From positions 1 to 22,938 of the forward strand of contig DAINSQ010000075.1 of NCBI GenBank assembly GCA_036741235.1: DNA of 22,938 bases, given 5' to 3'. How positions within the stretch are numbered: position 1 is the first letter of the stretch; every line of letters begins with the position of its first letter. The translations under genes and the position numbers were made by a program. The stretch comes from JABWBR01 sp036741235. Lineage in GTDB: Bacteria; Bacteroidota; Bacteroidia; Chitinophagales; Saprospiraceae. The notes under the pieces were generated by a model. That model saw nothing but the letters and a program-made list of their open reading frames with translations. It was not told the DNA's origin and did not search any database. Positions 7,325 to 15,107 of the stretch are shown here, piece by piece.

Positions 7325-8659
7325 TTATTCCATACTCAACTCAAAACGCCAATACTGTGCGGTAAACGGGTGTATTTTAAATCGCTCGTCCATCCTATAA
7401 CCAATAACCCACACAATTTCGCTTCCAGCATTTTCCAATAGCCACACATTTTCTTTGTCAAATCTCGACAACTTGGCATCGGAGAAAAAATCCTGTAGTT
7501 TCTTGCGCTGTCCATGCATCCCGATGGGGCAGAACCAGTCGCCGGACTTCCATTTGCGCAAGCGCAAGGGAAAATTCAGGGTTGCGGCGTCGAAGAGCGC
7601 GATATTATTATCGGCGGAAAAACTATCGGGAGCTCCTTGATGAAGGCTCATTTTTAATAAGCCGGCGGGGGTTTCATAAATGCCCTCCCCGGCTTTAATT
7701 TCATAAATAGCGGTTGGATCTTGTTGGGTATGGGGCTGCACCAGCAGCGCTTCGCGATCGAGCAAAAGCCGGTAGCCTGCCGCGTCGAAGTAAGCGCCCG
7801 TCTGCCGCGTATTGTCAAGCGCCTGCGCCAGTTGGTCGGGGTGAAAGCCCAGCGGTGAGAGCCATTCAACGAGCAGCGTATGCGCATGCGGGTGGGTGCG
7901 CAATGCCGCCAGGTTGATGCGCAGCTCCCGGTCTTCAGCCTGTACCCATCGGGATTTGTACATATCAACCGCTTCATTGAAGAGATATTCCGCCGCTTTA
8001 AATCGTTGCAGGTTTTCCTGCATGGTGCGCTCAAGGGCCGGGTTAATAGCCTTGAACACGGGAACGGCATGTCTCCGAATCCGGTTTCTGTCGTATTTAT
8101 CAGAGGTATTAGAGGCATCTTCGCGGTAGGGCAGCCGGCGTTCAGCGGCGAATTGCTCAACTTCTTCCCGGGTGGCAAATAATAGTGGGCGAACCACGCG
8201 GCCGTTTTTAGGCGGAATACCTTGTATGCCGTGTATACCGCAGCCTTTGGCCAGGTGAAACAGCAAAGTTTCCATGGCATCGTTGAGTTGGTGGGCTGTG
8301 GCTATCCAGTCAAAACCGTTGGACTGCCGAATTATTTCGAGCCATTCGTATCGCAACTCGCGAGCCGCTACTTGTATACCGACCCCGCGTTGCCGGGCAA
8401 TGGCCTGCGTCGGCCACGACTCACTGTAAAAAGGCAGGTCTAGCGCCTGAGCCAATTGGCGTACAAAAACCTCATCGGCGTCTGATTCCTCGCCGCGCAA
8501 TCGAAAATTGCAGTGGGCAAGGCCGATCTTGTAGCCGCCCTCGTGCAACAAGCGCGTTAAGACTATCGAGTCGAGCCCCCCGCTGACCGCCACCAACAGC
8601 CGGTCGGCAGGCGCAAACAGCGACTCGCGGCGAATGAAATCGTGCAGGCGGGATAACAT
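7325..8659 (-). CDS. tilS: tRNA(Ile)-lysidine synthetase TilS
   Basis: A 444-residue ATP-dependent enzyme that joins lysine to C34 of the CAU-anticodon tRNA-Ile, so that it reads AUA and is charged with Ile. The PP-loop SGGLDS is at residues 26-31. Other family marks are AHCNFRLRGEESDADEVFV (48-66), GIQVAARELRYEW (94-106), TAHQLNDAMETLLFHL (121-136) and RNRIRRHAVP, followed by a C-terminal substrate-binding region. The frame stays open another 318 bases upstream, but the peptide there is not TilS-like and overlaps the kinase gene; the ATG at 8659 gives a normal start. It lies one base after the kinase stop codon, so the two are almost certainly cotranscribed. TilS is normally essential. Confidence 0.95.
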   Translation of the reverse strand: MLSRLHDFIRRESLFAPADRLLVAVSGGLDSIVLTRLLHEGGYKIGLAHCNFRLRGEESDADEVFVRQLAQALDLPFYSESWPTQAIARQRGVGIQVAARELRYEWLEIIRQSNGFDWIATAHQLNDAMETLLFHLAKGCGIHGIQGIPPKNGRVVRPLLFATREEVEQFAAERRLPYREDASNTSDKYDRNRIRRHAVPVFKAINPALERTMQENLQRFKAAEYLFNEAVDMYKSRWVQAEDRELRINLAALRTHPHAHTLLVEWLSPLGFHPDQLAQALDNTRQTGAYFDAAGYRLLLDREALLVQPHTQQDPTAIYEIKAGEGIYETPAGLLKMSLHQGAPDSFSADNNIALFDAATLNFPLRLRKWKSGDWFCPIGMHGQRKKLQDFFSDAKLSRFDKENVWLLENAGSEIVWVIGYRMDERFKIHPFTAQYWRFELSME

Positions 8660-8660
8660 A

Positions 8661-9635
8661 TCAACCCGGGTAGTGTTGTCGAATAATACTTTGGGTATCT
8701 TCCAGACTGCGAAAGACGTCGAAAGTAGTACCCTGGGTGCGCAAGGCGCCCAGCGTATTGGCATAGCGGGCAGCGTTGACATAAGCCGCCCGGTCTTCGA
8801 GCAGCCCAAAAGCCAACCCACCGGCAAATGAGTCGCCGCAACCCGTGGTGTCGATGACTTCGTCAACTTTAACTGCCGGTACAAACTCGGCGCCGCCTTG
8901 GGTATACACCATGCAACCTCGCGAGTCGAGGGTAATAAACAGCGCTTTACAGCCCTGAGCCAGCACGTGGGCGGCAAAGTCGCCCATCTCGTCGTTGCTC
9001 AACTCCTGATAGGTGTGTTGCAAGTCGGCAGTGGCGTATTCTTTTTTAAACCAGGAGCAACCGGCTTCTTCAATATTCATTTTCAACACATCGATATAAG
9101 GCAGCCAGCGGTCGCGCTCTACCCAAAAACGCCGCAGCCGGTCGCCGGTGGTAGTCACCGTGGTCGTCGGCCCATGCGCGTCAAAAATAGTGATGGCGCC
9201 TGCTTTGCGGTGTGCTTTGATATATTGCAGGGTTTCAAGCGGCACTTCATAGTCGGAAATGGGCACGCATACAAATACGTCGCTGTCCATAACAGGCGCC
9301 AGGTCTTCCGGACTAATAGGCGGCATGAAGGCCGTTTGTTTTTCGAGCCGGTTGTTTTGATCCACAAACCGCAGCTGGATGACGTCGCCCTGGTCGAAAT
9401 GGCTATAAATGGCGTTCAGTTCGATATTGGAATATGCCCCCAATAACGCTTTTACCCCCGCTTCATCCTGCCTGCGCACATGCGTGACGGGCGCTACTAC
9501 GCCCAGCCCCTCTAATAAGCGGGCCAGGGCAATGGCGGGATGCGTGGCACAACCGTATTTGACGATTTCCTGCCCCCGGCTGGTGGTGATGTGGTCGTAA
9601 GGAATTGGGCCCAGTATGGCAATTTTGAAGCTCAT
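8661..9635 (-). CDS. PfkB-family sugar/nucleoside kinase
   Basis: A 324-residue ribokinase-fold kinase that transfers phosphate from ATP to a sugar or nucleoside hydroxyl. The C-terminal PfkB signature DTTGCGDSFAGGLAFG is at 262-277, with the catalytic Asp at 268 in the anion hole GCGD. The N-terminus starts MSFKIAILGPIPYDHITT, which replaces the more usual GxxxxD start with GPIPYDH. NIEEAG (187-192) and TLDSRGCMVY (235-244) match the ATP-site strands. The substrate cannot be read from the sequence; adenosine, ribose or another carbohydrate are possible. It precedes tilS by one base on the same strand. Upstream lies a long heptad repeat array that begins two bases before its start codon, leaving little room for an ordinary promoter next to the gene. 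Confidence 0.9.
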   Translation of the reverse strand: MSFKIAILGPIPYDHITTSRGQEIVKYGCATHPAIALARLLEGLGVVAPVTHVRRQDEAGVKALLGAYSNIELNAIYSHFDQGDVIQLRFVDQNNRLEKQTAFMPPISPEDLAPVMDSDVFVCVPISDYEVPLETLQYIKAHRKAGAITIFDAHGPTTTVTTTGDRLRRFWVERDRWLPYIDVLKMNIEEAGCSWFKKEYATADLQHTYQELSNDEMGDFAAHVLAQGCKALFITLDSRGCMVYTQGGAEFVPAVKVDEVIDTTGCGDSFAGGLAFGLLEDRAAYVNAARYANTLGALRTQGTTFDVFRSLEDTQSIIRQHYPG

Positions 9636-9637
9636 CT

Positions 9638-9763
9638 GTTGTAGGTTGTAGGTTGTAGGTTGTAGGTTGTAGGTTGTAGGTTGTAGGTTGTAAGTTGTAA
9701 GTTGTAAGTTGTAGGTTGTAGGTTGTAAGTCTTTTAATAACTACAACCTAGAACCTACAACCC
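9638..9763. repeat. GTTGTAG heptad array (13 tandem copies) with inverted ACAACC arm
   Basis: From 9638 to 9728 there are 13 uninterrupted 7-base units: seven GTTGTAG, three GTTGTAA, two GTTGTAG and one GTTGTAA. After a 12-base AT-rich spacer, 9741-9763 holds the reverse complement (CTACAACC, then CCTACAACCC), so the end of the array can fold back on itself. The element fills the gap between the hypothetical gene (stop at 9764) and the kinase gene (start at 9635), both on the minus strand. The grouped variants suggest growth by slippage or unequal exchange. Copies of the same heptad occur at 1051-1085 and 6103-6136. Confidence 0.9.
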
Positions 9764-10042
9764 TCAAATAATCTCCTCAAACTCATCCTGGTTTTCCGGG
9801 ATAACCCTGGCCAGCGCTGCGGCGCCATCTCCTTCCATTCGAGCTACCATCTGCTCCACTGCTGCCAGGAAAGTGGGGTCGACAAGTCGTTGCACATCTT
9901 CTATGGATTGCAAGTAATCGTCGGTGCGGAATTTAAAAGCCGCTTCGCAATATTCCGTCTCAAATTTAACTGTTAGCCGCGTATCCATTTTAAAAACCGT
10001 AATTTTCAAATAAGGATGCGGAAGATATCCCAAAATGCGCAT
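9764..10042 (-). CDS. Small conserved hypothetical protein
   Basis: A 92-residue acidic, soluble protein without signal peptide or membrane segment. The start MRILGYLPHPYLKITVFKMDTRLTVKFE resembles a small family that I recall from Bacteroidota genomes, of unknown function. The ATG at 10042 gives this conserved-looking start; an internal Met at residue 19 is less likely. The C-terminus is Glu-rich (ENQDEFEEII). Two short beta strands followed by helices are likely. It is the first gene of the minus-strand run that continues with the PfkB kinase and tilS, but the repeat array separates it from them. It is divergent from sppA, 170 bases away. No function can be given. Confidence 0.75.
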   Translation of the reverse strand: MRILGYLPHPYLKITVFKMDTRLTVKFETEYCEAAFKFRTDDYLQSIEDVQRLVDPTFLAAVEQMVARMEGDGAAALARVIPENQDEFEEII

Positions 10043-10157
10043 GAACCAATCGAATGTTTAAGAAATTATCCGGCTAAAGATAGACATTCCCTGATTCAAC
10101 ACCACGCGTCATCGTACTATTATCCGATAGAAGGCTGCTTTTATCGAAAAAAGACAA

Positions 10158-10175
10158 CCACTTTGTCGGAAGTGG
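10158..10175. promoter_or_regulatory. 6-bp hairpin or operator-like repeat upstream of sppA
   Basis: CCACTT (10158-10163) and AAGTGG (10170-10175) are exact reverse complements around a 6-base loop, 38 bases before the preferred sppA start, in the divergent gap 10043-10212. The gap shows no convincing -33/-7 pair on either strand. It could be a binding site or chance. Confidence 0.25.
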
Positions 10176-10212
10176 GGTTAATTTGTAATTGGTAAAATAT
10201 AAACTCAAGCAA

Positions 10213-12003
10213 ATGGTACAGTTTTTGAAAATGCTGTTGGCTTCCTGTCTGGGCGTGTTCCTGGCCATGATCCTTATTAGCCTGGTCAGCATGGGCGTTA
10301 TCGCCGGTTTAGCCAGCCAGGCCCAGCAACCCAAACACCGCGTAGAGGCCAACTCTGTTCTGCATCTTACTTTTGACGATGTCATACCCGAGCAAACCAA
10401 CAATATCGAGATCCAGACTTTTGATCTCAAAAACCAGAAGGTGCTCGGCCTTAATGATATCATTACGGCGCTCCAGACGGCTTCCAAAGACGATAACATC
10501 AAAGGCGTTTTTATGGAGGTCGACCAATTGAATGCCGGCTTTGCTACCTCCAGCATTTTGCGCGACGCTATTGCCGATTTCCGCAACCAGGGCAAATTCG
10601 TGATCACTTACTCGAAGTACTATACACAGGGGGCATACTACGTTTCGTCGGTAGCCGACCAGGTTTATGTCAACCCGCTGGGGTTAATCGATTTTCGGGG
10701 GTTTGCCGCTCAGGTTCCTTTTATGAAAGATATGCTCGACAAAGTGGGCATCAATATGCAGGTATATTATGCCGGCAAGTTTAAGAGCGCCACCGAGCCC
10801 TATCGCCGCAACGATATGTCGCCCGAAAACCGCCTCCAATTGCGGGAATTTCTGGATGAGGCCTACGCCCATTATCTGAAAGACGTCTCCGAATCGCGGC
10901 AACTGCCGGTATCAGAGTTGCATCGCATCGCCGACGGCTACCTGGGCGCCGAACCCGAAGACGCCAAACGCCTGAAGTTGGTTGACAAAGTAGGTTATCG
11001 CGACGAGGTACTCGCCGAATTGCGCAGCCGATTGGGGCTCAAAGAAGACGACAAGATCAAAATGGTGTCGCTAAGCGATTATTTCGCCGCCAAAGGCCCC
11101 AAGGTCAATTTGAAAATAAAAGATAAAGTGGCCGTCATCTACGCCGAAGGCACTATCGTAGACGGCAAAGGCGATATGGGGATGATCGGCGACGATAAGT
11201 ATATCAAGGTCATCGAAAAAATCGCCAAAGACGACAAAATCTAAGCCGTGGTGCTGCGCGTTAATTCCCCGGGCGGCAGCGCTATGTCGAGCGAGAATAT
11301 CTGGCGCGCCCTTACCCGCCTGAAAGAAGAGGGCAAGCCCCTGGTGGTGTCTATGGGCGATTACGCCGCTTCAGGGGGGTATTATATCTCTTGCATAGCC
11401 GACTCTATCATCGCAGAACCGAATACGCTTACGGGCTCTATCGGCGTGTTCAGCGTTTTGCCGAGTATGGACAAGCTGTTTAATGACAAATTGGGCATTC
11501 ATTTCGATACCGTGAAAACGGGCAAGTTTGCCACCGGATTTTCACCTTTTTACAACCATAGTCCGGAAGAGGCTCGCTACCTTCAAAAGCGCACCGACCA
11601 GATGTACGAAACATTTCTGCGCCGGGTGAGTGAGGGCCGCGGAAAGTCGCGCGACGAAATTAACGAAATTGCCCAGGGTCGAGTCTGGACGGGCCGCAGG
11701 GCCATGGAAATCGGACTGGTCGACAGGTTGGGCAGCCTCGACGACGCTATCGCTACGGCCGCCCGTATGGCCAAACTCGACGAATATCGCACAGCTGAGT
11801 ATCCCACCGTTAAAGAACCCATCCAACAGTTGATTGAGGACCTTATGGGCGAAGAGGAATCAACGGTGATCCGTAAGACGGCCATCCGCAAGGAGATGGG
11901 CGAGTGGTATCCCTATTACGCTTATTTACAGGAATTGAGCGCCTCCAAGGGTATGCAGGCCAGGCTGCCCATTGTAAGGCCTATCCGCAAATTAATTGTA
12001 TAA
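10213..12003 (+). pseudogene. sppA: Signal peptide peptidase SppA (67K type), interrupted by one in-frame TAA
   Basis: SppA is a membrane serine protease that digests cleaved signal peptides. The ATG at 10213 fits better than an upstream TTG because it opens directly onto the membrane anchor (residues 7-33). The first part (codons 1-343) holds the N-terminal ClpP-like domain with the catalytic Lys in GKFKSATEPYRRNDMSP (Lys191). Codon 344 (11242-11244) is TAA. The same frame then continues with AVVLRVNSPGGSAMS and the nucleophile region DYAASGGYY (Ser at 11371-11373), then LTGSIGVFSVLPS and RVWTGRRAMEIGLVD, to the stop at 12003. Homologues have Lys at the stop position (KIKAVVLRVNSPGG), so one AAA to TAA change explains it. 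Full length would be 596 residues, normal for the family. A GTG at 11248 could restart translation. Sequencing error, real inactivation and a split gene all remain possible. Confidence 0.88.
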
Positions 12004-12005
12004 AA

Positions 12006-12038
12006 GCGCCGCCCGGGGTCCTTAATGTCGGGCGGCGC
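12006..12038. terminator. Bidirectional terminator hairpin between sppA and the acetyltransferase gene
   Basis: GCGCCGCCCG (12006-12015) and CGGGCGGCGC (12029-12038) form a perfect 10-bp, all G/C stem around a 13-base loop. It begins 2 bases after the sppA stop and ends 5 bases before the acetyltransferase stop. On the minus strand it is followed by TTTTA, and on the plus strand by a looser T-rich run. It therefore fits a rho-independent terminator, strongest for the acetyltransferase transcript. Confidence 0.8.
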
Positions 12039-12043
12039 ACGTA

Positions 12044-12586
12044 TTATTGTTTTCTCAAAGAGCGATGCAATTCCCATCGCAACACGCCGTCTAATTGACC
12101 TGCCAATTGAAATCCGTTGTGTTGCAGCACTTTTTGAGAGCCCCGGCCGTCGATCAAGGTATCGGCAACCACTTTATGGACCAATGGATTTTTAAATATC
12201 CAGCTAGTCAGGCATCGAACGGCTTCCGTGGCATATCCTTGCCCCTCAAATTTTTTATCGATAAAATAACCTGTCATTACCCCACCTTCGTTGTCGGGCA
12301 ACCCCGATAAACCGATGCCTCCAATGACGAGCTGGCGATCTTCCAGCACAATGAGCCAATGCGTATACCATGCATAGTGGTCTTCGTGCAATTTTACCAT
12401 GGGAATACAAAAATTGAGCAATGCATCCCGGTATTCCGACAAAAATTCGTCAGGCGCATTTAATTCAAGTTGAGATGCAACCAATCCGAGTTGTTTTTCC
12501 AGCTCATTTCGGCTTTTGGATAATAGAACGAGTTGCTCATACGACAGAGGAATCAACCTGAGTCGCGAAGTGGTGAGTTGAAACAT
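12044..12586 (-). CDS. GNAT-family N-acetyltransferase (RimJ/RimL-like)
   Basis: A 180-residue cytosolic enzyme of the acetyl-CoA-dependent GNAT fold. The start MFQLTTSRLRLIPLSYEQ at 12586 is the usual opening of RimJ/RimL-type members (xTxRLxLxPL); an upstream in-frame ATG would add 15 residues with no family likeness. The acetyl-CoA loop is in YFIDKKFEGQGYATEAVRCL (107-126), with the QxxGxG/A-type turn at 114-120. SQKVLQHNGFQLAGQ (150-164) is the conserved closing segment. The acceptor is unknown: it could be a protein N-terminus, an antibiotic or a small amine. It shares a terminator with the convergent sppA and is divergent from the DUF5916 gene, 168 bases away. Confidence 0.88.
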   Translation of the reverse strand: MFQLTTSRLRLIPLSYEQLVLLSKSRNELEKQLGLVASQLELNAPDEFLSEYRDALLNFCIPMVKLHEDHYAWYTHWLIVLEDRQLVIGGIGLSGLPDNEGGVMTGYFIDKKFEGQGYATEAVRCLTSWIFKNPLVHKVVADTLIDGRGSQKVLQHNGFQLAGQLDGVLRWELHRSLRKQ

Positions 12587-12754
12587 GAGCGTTGTGGAGT
12601 TTGAGTGAAAAATAAAAATTGCGGTTATCAATTAATCTCAAACATCAAACGCGTCCAGGCTTGGCAAAAAGTTGAATGATTAGCAAAGGCATTGATTGAT
12701 ATGCCGTAAAAATAGAAAAAAGTTACAACTTTATCTTTTATTCAGCCTTGGCAC

Positions 12755-14968
12755 ATGAAAAATCACCTGACACCCATTGCACTGCTATTGACGGCCCATT
12801 TGCTTGTTGCTCAAAACGGCGTTAATAACCGGGCTAATTTTCAACTGCGCATTCAGCGCTCAACGGAAACCATACTGATCGACGGCGATCCTGCGGAGGC
12901 CTCCTGGCGCGCGGCGGAGGCTACAGATACTTTTTGGCTTAATGCGCCGCGCGATGGCGTAAAGGCCGCCCGGTACACGCAAGTGAAAATGTTGTACGAT
13001 GATAAGAATTTGTATATCAGCGCGATATTATTTGGTGAAAACGATTTTATTATCCAAACCTTAAAACGCGACGCCGAATTTGACGCCAGTGACGCTTTTG
13101 CGGTTGTGTTTGATCCTGTGGGACAGAAAGCGGTCGGTTATGCATTCGGCGTAAATGTTGGCGGCGCTCAGGCCGATGCGCTAATCTCGGCAGCGCAGGG
13201 CGTATTTGTAGAATCCGCCGACATATCATGGGATGCGCGCTGGTACTCGGCAGTGCGAGAACGCCCCGACGGGTGGTCGCTCGAAATGTCCATCCCGTTT
13301 AAAAGTTTGCGATTCAAAGCTGATCAGGACGTTTGGGGTATCAATTTTTGGCGTATCGACAGGCAGCACAACGAAGTTCATGTGTGGGCGCAAGTGCCGG
13401 TGCAATTCGACCCTTCTGATCTGGGTTTTACCGGCGCTTTGGTGTGGGATGAAGCACCCGCTCGCGTTGGCGGTAATGTGACCCTGACGCCCTATGCGCT
13501 GACGGCTGTTAATAAAGATTATACGCGAAAAGCCGACGCCAAAAGCGATGTCGATTTCGGCGGTGAAGCCAAAATCGGACTTACGCCAACCCTCAACCTC
13601 GATCTTACCGTTAATCCCGATTTCTCTCATGTCGAGGTTGACCAGCAGGTGACCAACCTGAGCCGGTTTAACATCTTTTTTCCTGAGCGGCGCCAGTTTT
13701 TTCTCGAAAACGCTGATATCTATACCAATTTCGCTTCTTTTCCCGATGCGCCCTTTTTCTCGCGCCGCATAGGCCTGGATGCTAACGGCCAAAAGGCGCC
13801 CATTCGCTATGGCGCCAGGGTGAGCGGTAATGTGGATCACAACTGGCGCCTGGGCGTCCTGAATATGCATACCATGGGCGACTCGCTGCGGCCCGCCCAG
13901 AATTATAGCGCCTTTGCGTTGCACCGTAGAGTTTGGAAGCGCTCTACGGTAAGGGCGCTTTTGCTCAACCGCCAGGCCTTTCAGGAGGGCACTCTGATCA
14001 GCGACGACTACGGCAGAAACGGCTCGCTGGAATTCGAGTATTTGTCGGATGACGGCCGCTGGAGCGGAAAAGCCAGCTACAACCAGTCGGTGAAGGCAGG
14101 CCTGTCAGGCGAAGACCAATTCCTCATCGGCGCTTTTGGCTATAATGGACGCAATTTTCAAACCAACTGGGAGATCCAGCGCATGGGCGACAATTTTACC
14201 GCTGATATGGGGTTTGTCAGCCGGCTTTACCATTTCGATCCCGACAATTTCAGGCTGGTTCCGGTAGGTTATACCGCTATTAGCAATCTCACCGACTATT
14301 CTATCTACCCCCAAAACAAAAAGATCGTACAACACTGGTTTGGCGCCGAAAATTACGGCTGGTGGGTGCGAGGCGGTTTGCTCAACGAATGGTATACGCG
14401 ATTGCGCTATTTTATGTTTTTTCGCAATACCAGCCAGTTGCGCTTTCGCCTCAATAACAATTATATACACCTTCTGTATCCCTTTTATCTCACCGAGGGG
14501 GCGCCGTTGCCGGCTACAGCCTATAATTTTACGGAATTCAATATTCAGTTTAATACAGATTTGCGGCGAAGAATACATTTGTCGTTTTTCGGCGTCTATG
14601 GCTCTTTTTACAACGGCGTAAAAACGACGATCAACGCATCGCTCAATTACCGGGCGCAACCCTGGAGTAATATCGCCCTGAGTTTTGAACTCAATGATAT
14701 TAATCTGCCTGAACCCTACGGTAATGCCCAATTGTGGCTGATTAACCCTCGCGTGGAAATCAATTTTTCTGAAAAGATATTTTGGACTACCTTTTTTCAA
14801 TATAATACGCAAGCGAATAATTTTAATATCAATAGCCGCCTGCAATGGCGCTACCGCCCGATGAGCGACTTGTTTCTGGTGTATACCGATAATTATCAGA
14901 CGGAGGGTATGTTCGGACCCAAAAACCGGGCGGTGGTACTGAAACTGAATTATTTTTTCCAACTGTAG
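12755..14968 (+). CDS. DUF5916 outer-membrane protein with CBM9-like N-terminal domain
   Basis: A 737-residue exported protein. The ATG at 12755 opens a signal peptide (MKNHLTPIALLLTAHLLVAQ). Residues about 32-230 (ILIDGDPAEASWRAAEATDTFWLNAPRDG..., VKMLYDDKNLYISAILFG, WSLEMSIPFKSLRF, WGINFWRIDRQHNE) match the carbohydrate-binding family 9-like domain that heads these proteins. The remainder fits DUF5916: LTVNPDFSHVEVDQQVTNLSRF..FFPERRQFFLENADIYT, then many amphipathic strands to a final LKLNYFFQL with a hydrophobic C-terminus, as in a beta-barrel. The role is unknown; the family is thought to sit in the outer membrane and may bind glycans or oligopeptides. It appears to be a single-gene unit. 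TATCTTTT at 12732-12739 is close to a -7 element but has no partner -33 site. Confidence 0.9.
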   Translation: MKNHLTPIALLLTAHLLVAQNGVNNRANFQLRIQRSTETILIDGDPAEASWRAAEATDTFWLNAPRDGVKAARYTQVKMLYDDKNLYISAILFGENDFIIQTLKRDAEFDASDAFAVVFDPVGQKAVGYAFGVNVGGAQADALISAAQGVFVESADISWDARWYSAVRERPDGWSLEMSIPFKSLRFKADQDVWGINFWRIDRQHNEVHVWAQVPVQFDPSDLGFTGALVWDEAPARVGGNVTLTPYALTAVNKDYTRKADAKSDVDFGGEAKIGLTPTLNLDLTVNPDFSHVEVDQQVTNLSRFNIFFPERRQFFLENADIYTNFASFPDAPFFSRRIGLDANGQKAPIRYGARVSGNVDHNWRLGVLNMHTMGDSLRPAQNYSAFALHRRVWKRSTVRALLLNRQAFQEGTLISDDYGRNGSLEFEYLSDDGRWSGKASYNQSVKAGLSGEDQFLIGAFGYNGRNFQTNWEIQRMGDNFTADMGFVSRLYHFDPDNFRLVPVGYTAISNLTDYSIYPQNKKIVQHWFGAENYGWWVRGGLLNEWYTRLRYFMFFRNTSQLRFRLNNNYIHLLYPFYLTEGAPLPATAYNFTEFNIQFNTDLRRRIHLSFFGVYGSFYNGVKTTINASLNYRAQPWSNIALSFELNDINLPEPYGNAQLWLINPRVEINFSEKIFWTTFFQYNTQANNFNINSRLQWRYRPMSDLFLVYTDNYQTEGMFGPKNRAVVLKLNYFFQL

Positions 14969-14987
14969 GGAAAAGCAAGCAATTTTT

Positions 14988-15068
14988 TTACCACAGAATT
15001 AAACGGAGTTAAACAGCGTCAAAACCTCACGCTGTGTCACTCTGTTTTACCCTGTTTAACTCTGGTAA
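14988..15068. terminator. Imperfect palindrome between convergent genes
   Basis: The left arm (14988-15019, TTACCACAGAATTAAACGG... AGTTAAACAGCGT) and right arm (15028-15068, CACGCTGTGTCACTCTG... TTTAACTCTGGTAA) are imperfect reverse complements. The core pair ACAGCGT (15013-15019) and ACGCTGT (15029-15035) is exact around a 9-base loop. It sits between the stops at 14968 and 15108. Position and symmetry suggest a bidirectional transcription end. The ACCACAGA-GTTAAAC wording is of a kind found repeatedly in intergenic DNA of environmental bacteria, so it may also be a dispersed repeat. Confidence 0.5.
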
Positions 15069-15107
15069 ACAACGCGTTATGTACAAGGTGTTAGTCCCGG
15101 AATCTCC

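Noticed and set aside
8660..8977. TilS N-terminal extension of 106 residues
   Set aside because: The frame is open, but it overlaps the PfkB kinase signature in another frame and does not resemble TilS, whose normal start is at 8659.
9638..9728. Heptad array as a CRISPR array
   Set aside because: Units are 7 bases with no spacers, and no cas genes are present.
10189..10212. TTG start for sppA eight codons upstream
   Set aside because: The ATG at 10213 leads directly into the membrane anchor at the usual place; the extra residues are not needed.
11242..11244. TAA as a recoded sense codon
   Set aside because: TAA is used as a normal stop by other genes here (sigma factor, tilS, sppA end), and there is no known recoding signal or structure at the site.
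13226..13924. Antisense open frame of 232 codons inside the DUF5916 gene
   Set aside because: It is opposite the conserved CBM9-like to barrel junction, and nothing in the peptide suggests a real protein.
14105..14962. Long antisense open frame (285 codons) inside the DUF5916 gene
   Set aside because: It lies opposite a well-supported gene. Its peptide has no domain pattern and is rich in residues expected from reading a barrel gene backward.
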